DNA of 64,000 nucleotides from an uncultured Lachnoclostridium sp. (lineage in GTDB: Bacteria > Bacillota > Clostridia > Lachnospirales > Lachnospiraceae). Positions 27,026-34,763 of this stretch are shown here, piece by piece; the stretch's first letter is position 1, and every line of letters starts with the position of its first letter. The stretch lies in assembly GCA_946415315.1 (NCBI GenBank), contig CAMKRZ010000014.1, forward strand, positions 1 through 64,000, written 5' to 3'. Position numbers and translations under genes: made by a program. The notes beneath the pieces were generated by a model. The model had not been told where the DNA came from. It searched no databases and worked only from the letters and a program-made list of their open reading frames with translations.

Positions 27026-27220
27026 ATGGATTGGTTTGCTGATAATCTTGGGACAATCCTGCTTTCGGCAGTTCTCATTGTCATTGTGGTGTTGATCATC
27101 CGGAAACAGATCCGGGACCGGTTGTCCGGCCGGACATCCTGCGGATGCGGGTGCGAGAATTGTGCCTCCCGCGGACTTTGCCACCCGGAGCGCAACACGA
27201 AGAAGGATACAGATGCCTGA
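27026..27220 (+). CDS. FeoB-associated Cys-rich membrane protein
   Basis: A 64-residue protein: one membrane helix (residues 8-25, LGTILLSAVLIVIVVLII) and a cytosolic tail with five cysteines (SCGCGCENCASRGLC). This is the small family found directly after feoB in Firmicutes, proposed to handle Fe2+ at the transporter. GGAAGGGAGG precedes ATG 27026; it is the last gene of the feo operon. Confidence 0.88.
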   Translation: MDWFADNLGTILLSAVLIVIVVLIIRKQIRDRLSGRTSCGCGCENCASRGLCHPERNTKKDTDA

Positions 27221-27281
27221 GGGAGTGATGACTTACTCGGCATCCTGAAATAAGTGAAAAACGATTCAGTACATCGCAGAA

Positions 27282-27320
27282 CGAGCCGGGCAGCAGGTGC
27301 TGTCCGGCTCGAATTGTGTT
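27282..27320 (+). terminator. Terminator of the feo operon
   Basis: A 14-bp stem, CGAGCCGGGCAGCA / TGCTGTCCGGCTCG with one G-T pair, followed by AATTGTGTTT. It also stands at the end of the convergent DHHW gene. Confidence 0.75.
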
Positions 27321-27360
27321 TGCCGCAGGGAGCTTTAGCGTCGCAGGATTGGATGAGGGA

Positions 27361-28467
27361 TCACTTGTTGCATCTCGCGACAGCGGTATCGCTCGTAAAA
27401 TTCGGAATGTTGTAGAGGACAAGCACCTCGGTGATGCCATTTTCCGAGATATACTTCTGAACGGAGCCGCGGAAGAAGCGCATGTCGATCAGGTGCGTCT
27501 CGGCGAAGTCGTCCACCGTGAACTGCGCGAAGCAGTTGGCGTAGGAATCTTTGAGGATCAGAAGCTTGCCGGTGCCCGGGCCGGTGATCACGGTCGTCTC
27601 CTGGTTGGAGTTGAGGAAGACTGCGTACTGGTCGCGGCCTTCGAGCCAACTGCGCTCGTAGATCGTGTCAGTCACGTAGTAGCCGCGGTTGTAGTTGACC
27701 GTATGGACGGTGCCGCGGTAGTATGCGTCGATGGTGTCGTAGGCCGCCAGGGGGTCGTTGACTTTGTTGTACGTCGTTCCCCGGAAAATGTCGCTGAGGC
27801 ACTCCTTCGTCCACTCGTCAAGCGGTGCAGCGGTGAGCCCGCGGTCGCGCATCCATGCGGCGTAGGCGTAGTAGGCGCCGAGGCTCGTCCAGTGGTGGTC
27901 GGTCTTGTAGTAGATGTACTCGTCCTTGTGTTCGGTGAGGGTTTGGCTCACATCGCACAGCCGTATCCTGCGGCGCTCAGCGTAGGCTAAGACGCTTTGC
28001 TCGTACGCGACCTGGGCGTAGGGCGGAAGCTTGTCCGACAGGACGCAGGAGGCAGTGGGAACCAGCATGGTGAGCATGGGGATTCCCGCTTTGTCCATTG
28101 CGTCCTGCAGGGCTTTGAGGGACGTCACGTTGGTTGTAGTCTGCCTGCCGTTCCAGGAACGGTAAATGTCCATCAGGTAGCCGTCGTCCGCGTAGTAGAC
28201 GCCGCCGGACTCACGTTTGCCGGAGAGCCGCTCGTAGATCGTCTTCGCGGCGACCCAGTTGTCGCGCCCGGGAAACTGGTCAGCGAGATAGGACTCCATC
28301 TCCCGGCCGAACTGACCGGAGAAGACGGTTTCGCGGGTTGCGGCGGGCGTCTGCTGAAGCGTGCGTTTTTCATTCTCGGAGTAGACGCGGTCCGGAAGGA
28401 ACAGGTGCGCCGCGACCCCGGCGAGCAGCAGCAGACAGAACAGGATTGTTGTGGTTACATTGCGCAT
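27361..28467 (-). CDS. DHHW-family protein (AlgX/AlgJ-like)
   Basis: A 368-residue protein with an N-terminal signal anchor (TTTILFCLLLLAGVAAHLFL) and an SGNH-like domain outside the membrane. The motif TDHHWTSLGAYYAY (Asp-His of the catalytic dyad), FRGTTYNK, and ILKDSYANCFAQF (Ser) are characteristic of DHHW/AlgX proteins that transfer acyl groups to extracellular polysaccharides together with an MBOAT protein. The MBOAT gene lies 60 bases upstream in the same operon. Confidence 0.88.
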   Translation of the reverse strand: MRNVTTTILFCLLLLAGVAAHLFLPDRVYSENEKRTLQQTPAATRETVFSGQFGREMESYLADQFPGRDNWVAAKTIYERLSGKRESGGVYYADDGYLMDIYRSWNGRQTTTNVTSLKALQDAMDKAGIPMLTMLVPTASCVLSDKLPPYAQVAYEQSVLAYAERRRIRLCDVSQTLTEHKDEYIYYKTDHHWTSLGAYYAYAAWMRDRGLTAAPLDEWTKECLSDIFRGTTYNKVNDPLAAYDTIDAYYRGTVHTVNYNRGYYVTDTIYERSWLEGRDQYAVFLNSNQETTVITGPGTGKLLILKDSYANCFAQFTVDDFAETHLIDMRFFRGSVQKYISENGITEVLVLYNIPNFTSDTAVARCNK

Positions 28468-28527
28468 GGTAAATCTCCGGAATAAGTGAGTGTATCGTCT
28501 TCGGAAAATGCATACATCGCCGTTTCC

Positions 28528-30027
28528 TCAGAACCGGAAGTATAAAAACGGATTGTACGAGCCGCTGATCAGGTAGGCAAGGCTTAACCCGGAAAGCCCG
28601 AGAAGGCGGAGCGAGTCGCAGGCGGTAAGAAGGCCGGCGCGGAGGCGGTGACGTACGTTGACAACAGTCGGCAGTTCGGTGGTTCGGGCCGCAGGTCGTT
28701 TTGTGTCGGCCGTGTCGGTTTCTGCTTCGGTGACGGTGGCCGCGGCTGTGATCTTCCGGGTAATCCACGGGACAATCGGCGTGCTTGCAACGGCGCATAC
28801 CGCAAGGAGCGGTGCGTAGGAGAGCAGCTGGTAGCGCGTCGCGTCATTGATCAGGCCGGCACCTCCGCCGAACAGGACCCGGATAAAGGCGAAGCTCTGA
28901 CGGATGTCTTCAATGGCGAACAATGCCCCGGCGAAGACAATGACGAACAGCGTGTAGATGTGCCCGAGCAGGCGCGGCATTTTCCGAAGAAGGCGGGACA
29001 GGAAGAGCTTCTCGCACAGCAGAATGATTGCGTACCACATTCCCCAGAGAACATAATTCCAACTGGCGCCGTGCCACAGGCCGGTCAGCATCCACACGAC
29101 GGCAATGTTGAACAGATGCCGGGCAAGCCCGCGGCGGTTGCCTCCGAGAGGAATGTAGACATAGTCGCGGAACCAGGAGCCCATGCTGATGTGCCAGCGG
29201 CGCCAGAACTCGGTCACGCTGGCGGCGATGTAGGGATAGTTGAAGTTCTCGGGGAAGCTGAAGCCGAACATCCGCCCGAGCCCGATCGCCATGTCGCTGT
29301 AGCCCGAAAAATCAAAATACACCTGGAAGGAAAATGCGATCAGCCCGAGCCACGCGCCTGCGGTTGTCAGCTTCGTGACATCGGTCTTCGAAACCGTGTC
29401 CCACAGAAGACCGATGTTGTTGGCGAGGAGCACTTTCTTCGCAAGCCCTGTTACGAAGCGGCGGGCGCCCTCCCCAAAGGAGTCGAAGCTATGCTTTCGC
29501 GAGTCAAGCTCCTCAGCGATGTCTTTGTACCGCACGATCGGGCCCGCGATCAACTGCGGGAACAGCGCGACGTAGGCACCGAAGGAGATGATGTTGCGCT
29601 GCATCTTCGCCGTTCCGCGGTACACATCGATCGTGTAACTCATGGTCTGGAAGGTGTAGAAGGAGATTCCGATCGGCAGCGGCAGATCATGCTTCGGGAT
29701 TGACAGCCCGGTGAGGGAGTTGATCGTCCCGACCAGAAAATCGGCGTACTTGAAGAAGAACAGCAGACCGAGGTTGCCCAACAGCGAGATGATCAGGCCG
29801 ATCTTCTGCTTCGATGTACCGCGGTATCGCTCCACAAGACGGCCGCAGGTGTAGTCGAGCACGGTTGAGAAGACCATGAGCACGACGTAGACCGGCTCGC
29901 CCCAGGCGTAGAAGACAAGGCTGCCGAGAAAGAGCATAGCATTCTTGCCTTTCCGGGGAGTGACGTAGTACAGAAGGAGCATCGCAGGCAGGAACAGGAA
30001 TAAAAATGTCAGACTGGAGAAGACCAT
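28528..30027 (-). CDS. MBOAT-family membrane O-acyltransferase
   Basis: A 499-residue polytopic protein of the AlgI/DltB type. It shows the family start (MVFSSLTFLFLFLPAMLLLYY), LPIGISFYTFQTMSYTIDVYRG, PQLIAGPIVRY, FPENFNYPYIAASVTEFWRRWH and the catalytic-His motif MLTGLWHGASWNYVLWG. It would carry acyl groups, normally acetyl, across the membrane for the DHHW partner to place on a surface glycan. The last 70 residues contain a Thr/Ala-rich loop (KITAAATVTEAETDTADTKR) not seen in AlgI. Confidence 0.92.
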   Translation of the reverse strand: MVFSSLTFLFLFLPAMLLLYYVTPRKGKNAMLFLGSLVFYAWGEPVYVVLMVFSTVLDYTCGRLVERYRGTSKQKIGLIISLLGNLGLLFFFKYADFLVGTINSLTGLSIPKHDLPLPIGISFYTFQTMSYTIDVYRGTAKMQRNIISFGAYVALFPQLIAGPIVRYKDIAEELDSRKHSFDSFGEGARRFVTGLAKKVLLANNIGLLWDTVSKTDVTKLTTAGAWLGLIAFSFQVYFDFSGYSDMAIGLGRMFGFSFPENFNYPYIAASVTEFWRRWHISMGSWFRDYVYIPLGGNRRGLARHLFNIAVVWMLTGLWHGASWNYVLWGMWYAIILLCEKLFLSRLLRKMPRLLGHIYTLFVIVFAGALFAIEDIRQSFAFIRVLFGGGAGLINDATRYQLLSYAPLLAVCAVASTPIVPWITRKITAAATVTEAETDTADTKRPAARTTELPTVVNVRHRLRAGLLTACDSLRLLGLSGLSLAYLISGSYNPFLYFRF

Positions 30028-30069
30028 ATAGTTGCCTCGCTATCGTTCGTGAAGATCGTCGGTCAGGTA

Positions 30070-30900
30070 TCAGCACCCGCTGAAGAAAGGAACCGTAGGT
30101 TCAGGTTCGCCCGGGTCCTCCGTGGGATTCTCGTCAAAGGGGATTTCCTCGTCGAACGGAACATCGCCTCCCTGGTAGCTGGCTGCGTGTTCCTCGCCTC
30201 CCTCCGGCTCCGACTCGACGAGAAGATTTTCCGGAAGATAGCCGTAGAGATCACGGATCATATCGTCAATCTTCTTATACTCCGCATCCGCGAGATTGAT
30301 GCAGGCGGTGTCATCCATGCCCTGTTCCGGCGAACGGCCGGCGATGATGTACATCACGGTGTTGCCGACTTTGTAAATGCGGGCGCGGGTCAGTTTGTGC
30401 GGCTCCATGGGGTACTGTTTTGCGTACATTGTCGAGCGCTCGTACTCTTTGTTGTAGAGTGTCACAAGTTCGTCCGCATACGCGGCATCCTTTGCCGTTG
30501 CGATCACAACCTGGTCCTGCTGCACCGAAGGCACCAGAGTGAGCTTCGCGACATAGTTCTCAATCTTCGAAAAATCAGCGTCCGCGAGAGCGCAGGAGTA
30601 CATCTCCTCTATCGGTACATCGACGGTGGCGTTGTAACCGTCGCCGATCACGCGGGCGATCGCGGCCTCAATTTCCGCGGGGGTGTAGGTCTTGCCGTTC
30701 CAGTTGCCGTTGTCCGAAGGGGTTTTGTTCGTATTGCCGTTGTCGGGCGTAGGAGTTTTGTTTGTATTGTCCGTGGTTTTGTTGTTCTCGTTAGCCTTAC
30801 TGTTGTTTGACGTTTTGTTGTCGGCTTTGCTGCCTTTCGCGCCGCAACCGGTGAGGAAAAGCATGAGAAGTACGAGAAGCAGTGAAAGGAATCGTTTCAT
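30070..30900 (-). CDS. DUF4358-type lipoprotein
   Basis: A 276-residue lipoprotein; the lipobox is LTGC (Cys at residue 19), followed by an Asn/Lys/Thr-rich spacer of about 50 residues with NTNKTPTPDNGN-like runs. The folded part (about 75-230: YTPAEIEAAIARVIGDGYNA, ARIYKVGNTVMYIIAGRSPE) looks like DUF4358, which is often found with MBOAT/DHHW genes. The tail is acidic and ends in Cys. First gene of the surface acylation operon; GAGGTGATC precedes ATG 30900. Confidence 0.75.
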   Translation of the reverse strand: MKRFLSLLLVLLMLFLTGCGAKGSKADNKTSNNSKANENNKTTDNTNKTPTPDNGNTNKTPSDNGNWNGKTYTPAEIEAAIARVIGDGYNATVDVPIEEMYSCALADADFSKIENYVAKLTLVPSVQQDQVVIATAKDAAYADELVTLYNKEYERSTMYAKQYPMEPHKLTRARIYKVGNTVMYIIAGRSPEQGMDDTACINLADAEYKKIDDMIRDLYGYLPENLLVESEPEGGEEHAASYQGGDVPFDEEIPFDENPTEDPGEPEPTVPFFSGC

Positions 30901-31053
30901 GGTTGATCACCTCATTATGATTATTCAGAGTATCGCTGCAGTGTGGCAGTCCGTACAAAGACGCGTTCATCTTCGCTTTGACTGTGGTAGAAACAGCGGA
31001 ACGGGCTTCCTGCAGAATCGGCTCTCTGACCATATAACGATCGGAACACGAAA

Positions 31054-31097
31054 AATGTCGGCACGATCTTCAAAAAAATGAAGACAGTGCCGACATT
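31054..31097 (-). terminator. Terminator of the third sigma operon
   Basis: AATGTCGGCAC-GA-TCTTC pairs with GAAGA-CA-GTGCCGACATT around an 8-base loop; TTTTTCGTG follows on the minus strand. An 18-bp palindrome GTTCTAC-CATT-GTAGAAC (31133-31150) lies between this hairpin and the stop codon at 31166. The rest of 30901-31165 shows no gene; it must also hold the promoter of the DUF4358 operon, which I could not fix. Confidence 0.75.
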
Positions 31098-31165
31098 ATT
31101 GTTTAATGCGACGAAAAGATTATATTTTATATGTTCTACCATTGTAGAACGACAGGCTGCCGAGT

Positions 31166-31987
31166 CTATTTCGCTGCCATTTTCCGATAAATTCCGATGA
31201 TTTTTTCGTCCGAAGTGTCGCCGGGTCCTGTGAGTATGTTCGTAAGGCCGCCGACCTTCCAGACAAGTTTGAAGAAATCAGTGCCTTCCTCCCGAACACG
31301 GGTGTACACGGCGCCGTCGGCTTCGATCAGGTTGCGCGGTTGGCTCTCCTCCCCGTAAAGCCCGGAGAAGTCATCGTTTGACCGGGAAGTGCGGAGAGTA
31401 TATTCGCTTCCGTCGTAAGTGAAGCAAACCTGCGCAAAATCCGAATCGGCGGACGCGTAGGTCACGTCGGTCGCTCCGGCCGGCGTATCCATTCGGATGC
31501 CGGTTGCCGCAGCCAGTTCTTCTGCGGAAGAGTAGACGGTTAGGGGGCCGTAGGTCATGGCTCCGCCGCCCTGGGTTACGGTTATGGTCACAGTGTTGTC
31601 GCCGTTGTCGGAAGGCTTGTTCGTCCGCGGGAAGTATGAAACACCGAGGATCAAAATGATCAGACACGCCGCGGCCGGTACGGCCCAGCGAAGGATCGTT
31701 GTGATCCGACGGTTGCCTGAAGCACGGCGGGGAGATTCTTCCGTTACTTCGGAGAAATCTTCGGCGACGACTGTGTCAGGCGTCAGTGCCCCCGTGATGA
31801 TCTCAGGCTGCGTTGCGGCTTTGTCCGAAGTCTGCGCCGTAGTTTGCACGGAAGCAACGTTATCGGAAGCCTGCTCCGAGGCTTTGCGCCGAATGTTCGC
31901 GAGCATGCGCTCCTTCGCGCCGGCGGCCGGCTCAATCTGTTCGATCGATTCCCGAATGCGATTGTTATCGGTTTCGTTCACGTTCAA
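31166..31987 (-). CDS. Probable membrane anti-sigma factor
   Basis: A 273-residue protein: about 100 cytosolic residues with a helical N-terminus (MNVNETDNNRIRESIEQIEP, AKERMLANIRRKA), a membrane helix (AVPAAACLIILILGVSYF, about 106-123) and a 150-residue external domain with a DUF4367-like pattern (GATDVTYASADSDFAQVCFT, YDGSEYTLR). It starts six bases after the ECF sigma gene stops. Function as anti-sigma is inferred from topology and pairing. Confidence 0.65.
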   Translation of the reverse strand: MNVNETDNNRIRESIEQIEPAAGAKERMLANIRRKASEQASDNVASVQTTAQTSDKAATQPEIITGALTPDTVVAEDFSEVTEESPRRASGNRRITTILRWAVPAAACLIILILGVSYFPRTNKPSDNGDNTVTITVTQGGGAMTYGPLTVYSSAEELAAATGIRMDTPAGATDVTYASADSDFAQVCFTYDGSEYTLRTSRSNDDFSGLYGEESQPRNLIEADGAVYTRVREEGTDFFKLVWKVGGLTNILTGPGDTSDEKIIGIYRKMAAK

Positions 31988-31993
31988 TTACTC

Positions 31994-32482
31994 CTAATCC
32001 AGCATTTTCCCAAGCAGATTTCTTGCGTCCCTCATCTGGTTCCGCACGGTGGAAGGCGGCCGGCCGAGCATCGCGGCGATCTCGTCGGTAGAGTAACCGT
32101 CGAAATAGTAGAGCCAGATGACATCCTTCAGTTTCGGCGGAAGAGCCATCACGGCTTCCCGCACGTAGGAATAGTCCTCCTGCACCGGCGCAGCGATCTC
32201 GGGCGCATCCTCGACGTCGAGGGAGTCGATGTTGCGGCGGCCGTAGCTCTTCAGGCGGTCCTTGCACAGATTGATCGCCGCAACCGTCAGCCATTTGCGC
32301 TCGTGCGTCCCGTCCTCAAAGGCAAATTCTCCGGTCAGCACCTTCACGAACACATCCTCCGTGCAGTCCTCGGCATCGGCCTCGGATTGCATGTAGGTGT
32401 AGCACAGGCGGTAGACATATTTCCAGTGTCGTTCATAGAACGCTTCGAAATCCGCATCCGTACGTAATGCAGCTTTCGACAT
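31994..32482 (-). CDS. ECF-family RNA polymerase sigma factor (third)
   Basis: A 162-residue sigma factor. Region 2: FEAFYERHWKYVYRLCYTYM and EADAEDCTEDVFVKVL; region 4: LPPKLKDVIWLYYFDGYSTD, EIAAMLGRPPSTVRNQMRDA. AAGGAG precedes ATG 32482. The leader carries a 9-bp inverted repeat and a sigma-A promoter on the minus strand, so unlike the first sigma gene it is not obviously self-activated. Confidence 0.92.
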   Translation of the reverse strand: MSKAALRTDADFEAFYERHWKYVYRLCYTYMQSEADAEDCTEDVFVKVLTGEFAFEDGTHERKWLTVAAINLCKDRLKSYGRRNIDSLDVEDAPEIAAPVQEDYSYVREAVMALPPKLKDVIWLYYFDGYSTDEIAAMLGRPPSTVRNQMRDARNLLGKMLD

Positions 32483-32521
32483 AACTATCTCCTTCAGTCA
32501 CATAACGATTCAAGATCGGAA

Positions 32522-32553
32522 AATGTCGGATTCTTTTTTCATTTTCCGACATT
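32522..32553 (-). repeat. Inverted repeat in the third sigma leader
   Basis: AATGTCGGA (32522-32530) and TCCGACATT (32545-32553) are perfect 9-bp arms with 14 bases between them, lying between promoter and start codon. Each arm region contains a copy of the over-represented GGAAAATG/CATTTTCC 8-mer. Confidence 0.6.
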
Positions 32554-32567
32554 TGCGTATTGGATGT

Positions 32568-32596
32568 ATTATACACAACATAGGGAAGATATTCAA
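32568..32596 (-). promoter_or_regulatory. Sigma-A promoter of the third sigma operon
   Basis: On the minus strand TTGAAT (32596-32591), 17 bases, TATAAT (32573-32568). Its -35 is 19 bases from the -35 of the divergent promoter at 32616, so polymerases could interfere. Confidence 0.7.
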
Positions 32597-32615
32597 GTTC
32601 ACATAGTAAATCATA

Positions 32616-32644
32616 TTGACAATCAATCGGCCGGATGATATACT
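32616..32644 (+). promoter_or_regulatory. Sigma-A promoter of the zinc-ribbon gene
   Basis: TTGACA (32616-32621), 17 bases, TATACT (32639-32644). Confidence 0.8.
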
Positions 32645-32678
32645 TTTCGTGAAATGTACGCATCCAAGGGGGAGACAT

Positions 32679-33344
32679 ATGAAAAAACGTACAATTACCG
32701 AAATATTGCTGGAGGAGTGCCCGAACTGCGGGGCTGCAAGAAAGGGAGATGAGGAGGTCTGCACGTTCTGCGGAACCTCCATGGTGCAGACGCAGCGGGT
32801 GTTCGAGGAGATTGAAGATGTGCCGCAGCGGGATGCGGGGGAATTTGATAACCGGAAGGTGGATATCGTCTCCGAGGTCGAGCCGGAAGGCGAAGCGAAA
32901 GATCTGGCCGTCGTAGTGATCTTTCTCGTGATGTGGAGTATGATCACCTTCGGGCTCGGAATCGGGTCACTTGTCGGGGGCGCAGAGGCAATCTTTGTGA
33001 TCGTACCTTTTGCGTTCAGCGGGATCGGAATTATGCTGCTGTGGAGCGAGATCAGTCCTGCGCTTCGCACGAAGCGCGTGTTGAGAGACGGCAGTGAATA
33101 CAGTGCAGAAGTGATCGGCTACGGCAGAAGAACCGTGGAGCATACGTACAGCGATTCCGACGGGAGTTCTTCGAGAACGGAGAAAGAAGAGAAGATCACG
33201 ATGAAGGTGCTGGCGACGATCGACGGGAAGGAACAATGCATCCTTCTGAAGGCGCCGTCTTCCGTGTCGGAGTTGACCCATCCGATCGGCTGCACGGTTA
33301 CGATCGCCGGTTACGACCGGGATTTCCTGATGAAGATCGATTGA
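32679..33344 (+). CDS. Zinc-ribbon membrane protein of unknown function
   Basis: A 221-residue protein from ATG 32679 (GGGGGAG upstream). Residues 10-30 form a zinc ribbon (CPNCG..CTFCG). Two membrane helices follow (about 72-93 and 98-120: LAVVVIFLVMWSMITFGLGI, AIFVIVPFAFSGIGIMLLW). The last 90 residues are a soluble beta-rich domain (AEVIGYGRRTVEHTYSDSDG, KVLATIDGKEQCILLK), resembling the DUF3592-type fold. I do not know its function. It is monocistronic with its own promoter and terminator. Confidence 0.8.
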   Translation: MKKRTITEILLEECPNCGAARKGDEEVCTFCGTSMVQTQRVFEEIEDVPQRDAGEFDNRKVDIVSEVEPEGEAKDLAVVVIFLVMWSMITFGLGIGSLVGGAEAIFVIVPFAFSGIGIMLLWSEISPALRTKRVLRDGSEYSAEVIGYGRRTVEHTYSDSDGSSSRTEKEEKITMKVLATIDGKEQCILLKAPSSVSELTHPIGCTVTIAGYDRDFLMKID

Positions 33345-33367
33345 CAACAGAGAAAAAAGAAACGCGA

Positions 33368-33396
33368 AAGAGCGCCCGCCGGGGCGCTCTTTTTTG
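33368..33396. terminator. Bidirectional terminator
   Basis: AAGAGCGCCC / GGGCGCTCTT, a 10-bp perfect stem with a 4-base loop and TTTTT on the plus strand. It lies between convergent genes. Confidence 0.88.
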
Positions 33397-33401
33397 AAAT
33401 G

Positions 33402-34493
33402 TCACTGCACGCTGTTCAGTTTTTCTTCGAACTTCTTTCGGAATGTATCGGAGACATGTTCCCCGCCGATATCGATAATGCCGTGGAGAGCTTCTACGGC
33501 GGTCGCTCCGATGTCGTCGTACACCGTGTTCTTTTTGATATGTGTGGTAAATGCGAGATTGTTCAGGTCGCTGATCGGTTCCCTGTCGAATTCCACGGCC
33601 ATGCGGATCGCTTCCGCGAGGCAGTTCTCGGATGCTTCCGGCTGACCGGACACATCGTACATGATGGCGAGAGACAAGTTGAAGATGCTGACCATCTTGT
33701 CGATATAGCCCCGCTCCTCCGGGTGATCCTTCAGGCTGTCGAGGTAGTTCATCGCCCAGTGGATCGCGCGGATCCCCCGTTCGTAATCTCTGACGTGCAG
33801 ATAGTACAGGGCATAGCTGGAGAAAATGGAGATCAGTTCCCCGGTCCGGTTGAGAAATGCCGTCTCGATATAATCGATCCCTTCCTTGTCCTGCTTCAGA
33901 TCCATGATCAGGATTGCACCGATCATCGCATCGTTGAGTCCGCACATATTGTTCTTCTTATACTCCTCCACCGCGCGCTTATATTCCTTCATATGGCAGT
34001 AACACTGCGCGATCGAGATATGGATCGCGGCTTCGGAAATCTTCGGGTCCGTGTTCTGCGGGAAGAGTTCCAAAGCGTGACGGTACAGAGAGAGAGCCTC
34101 CTTCAGTGCATCGTCCTTCTTGTGTACTGTACCGACCATTTCGAAGGTTTCGGCCGCGCCGAGCACGATGCGGAAATGATTCGGAAAACGCCGGAGCGCC
34201 TGTTTGTATTCTCCGAGGATCTCCTCAAACGGCATTTGCCCGAACAGATTTTCAATCCGCTCCGCCTCGGTGGCGGCGTCGCCGCCTTTCATGGAAAAAC
34301 CGATCAGCGCATCCACCGATATACGGAATACCTCGGCGAGTTCCATGAGAAAGCCAATTTCCGGCTCAGACGCTCCTCGCTCCCATTTGGAGACGGTACC
34401 AAGTGTGATGCCGAGCCGGTCGGCCAGTTGTTCCTGAGTAAGCCCCATACGCTTGCGGGCATCGCGGATATTTTCCGCAAGATGGTTCTGCAT
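33402..34493 (-). CDS. XRE-type regulator with TPR-like C-terminal domain
   Basis: A 363-residue regulator. The DNA-binding helix-turn-helix is at residues 6-62 (IRDARKRMGLTQEQLADRLG, TLGTVSKWERGASEPEIGFL). The remaining 300 residues are helical repeats (EYKQALRRFPNHFRIVLGAA, AIHISIAQCYCHMKEYKRAV, ISIFSSYALYYLHVRDYERG) resembling tetratricopeptide arrays of the RRNPP group, which bind signalling peptides. AGGAAG precedes ATG 34493. A small frame with a strong ribosome-binding site begins 95 bases upstream (see findings). Confidence 0.85.
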   Translation of the reverse strand: MQNHLAENIRDARKRMGLTQEQLADRLGITLGTVSKWERGASEPEIGFLMELAEVFRISVDALIGFSMKGGDAATEAERIENLFGQMPFEEILGEYKQALRRFPNHFRIVLGAAETFEMVGTVHKKDDALKEALSLYRHALELFPQNTDPKISEAAIHISIAQCYCHMKEYKRAVEEYKKNNMCGLNDAMIGAILIMDLKQDKEGIDYIETAFLNRTGELISIFSSYALYYLHVRDYERGIRAIHWAMNYLDSLKDHPEERGYIDKMVSIFNLSLAIMYDVSGQPEASENCLAEAIRMAVEFDREPISDLNNLAFTTHIKKNTVYDDIGATAVEALHGIIDIGGEHVSDTFRKKFEEKLNSVQ

Positions 34494-34717
34494 ACGCTTC
34501 CTGCCTTTCGTGCCTGCTGCAGGCGTACTGCCTCAGCGGGTGCGGACATGTTGTTATTGATGTTGTTGATTGCTACGCTCTGTGCCATGATTACCTCCGT
34601 TCTGCGTGTTCCCCACACAGCCGTGTTCTTTCTGTAATCATGGTAGCATGCTTGACAAACTAATTGAACACCCAATGCGTATAGTTTGTCAAATTATTTT
34701 TCTACAAAACGTAGAAA

Positions 34718-34744
34718 AGCGCCGGCGATAGAACAACCGGCGCT
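34718..34744 (-). terminator. Terminator of the PadR envelope operon
   Basis: AGCGCCGG / CCGGCGCT stem, followed on the minus strand by TTTTCTACGTTTT. Confidence 0.82.
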
Positions 34745-34763
34745 GTATCTGCGTCATCGAAAA

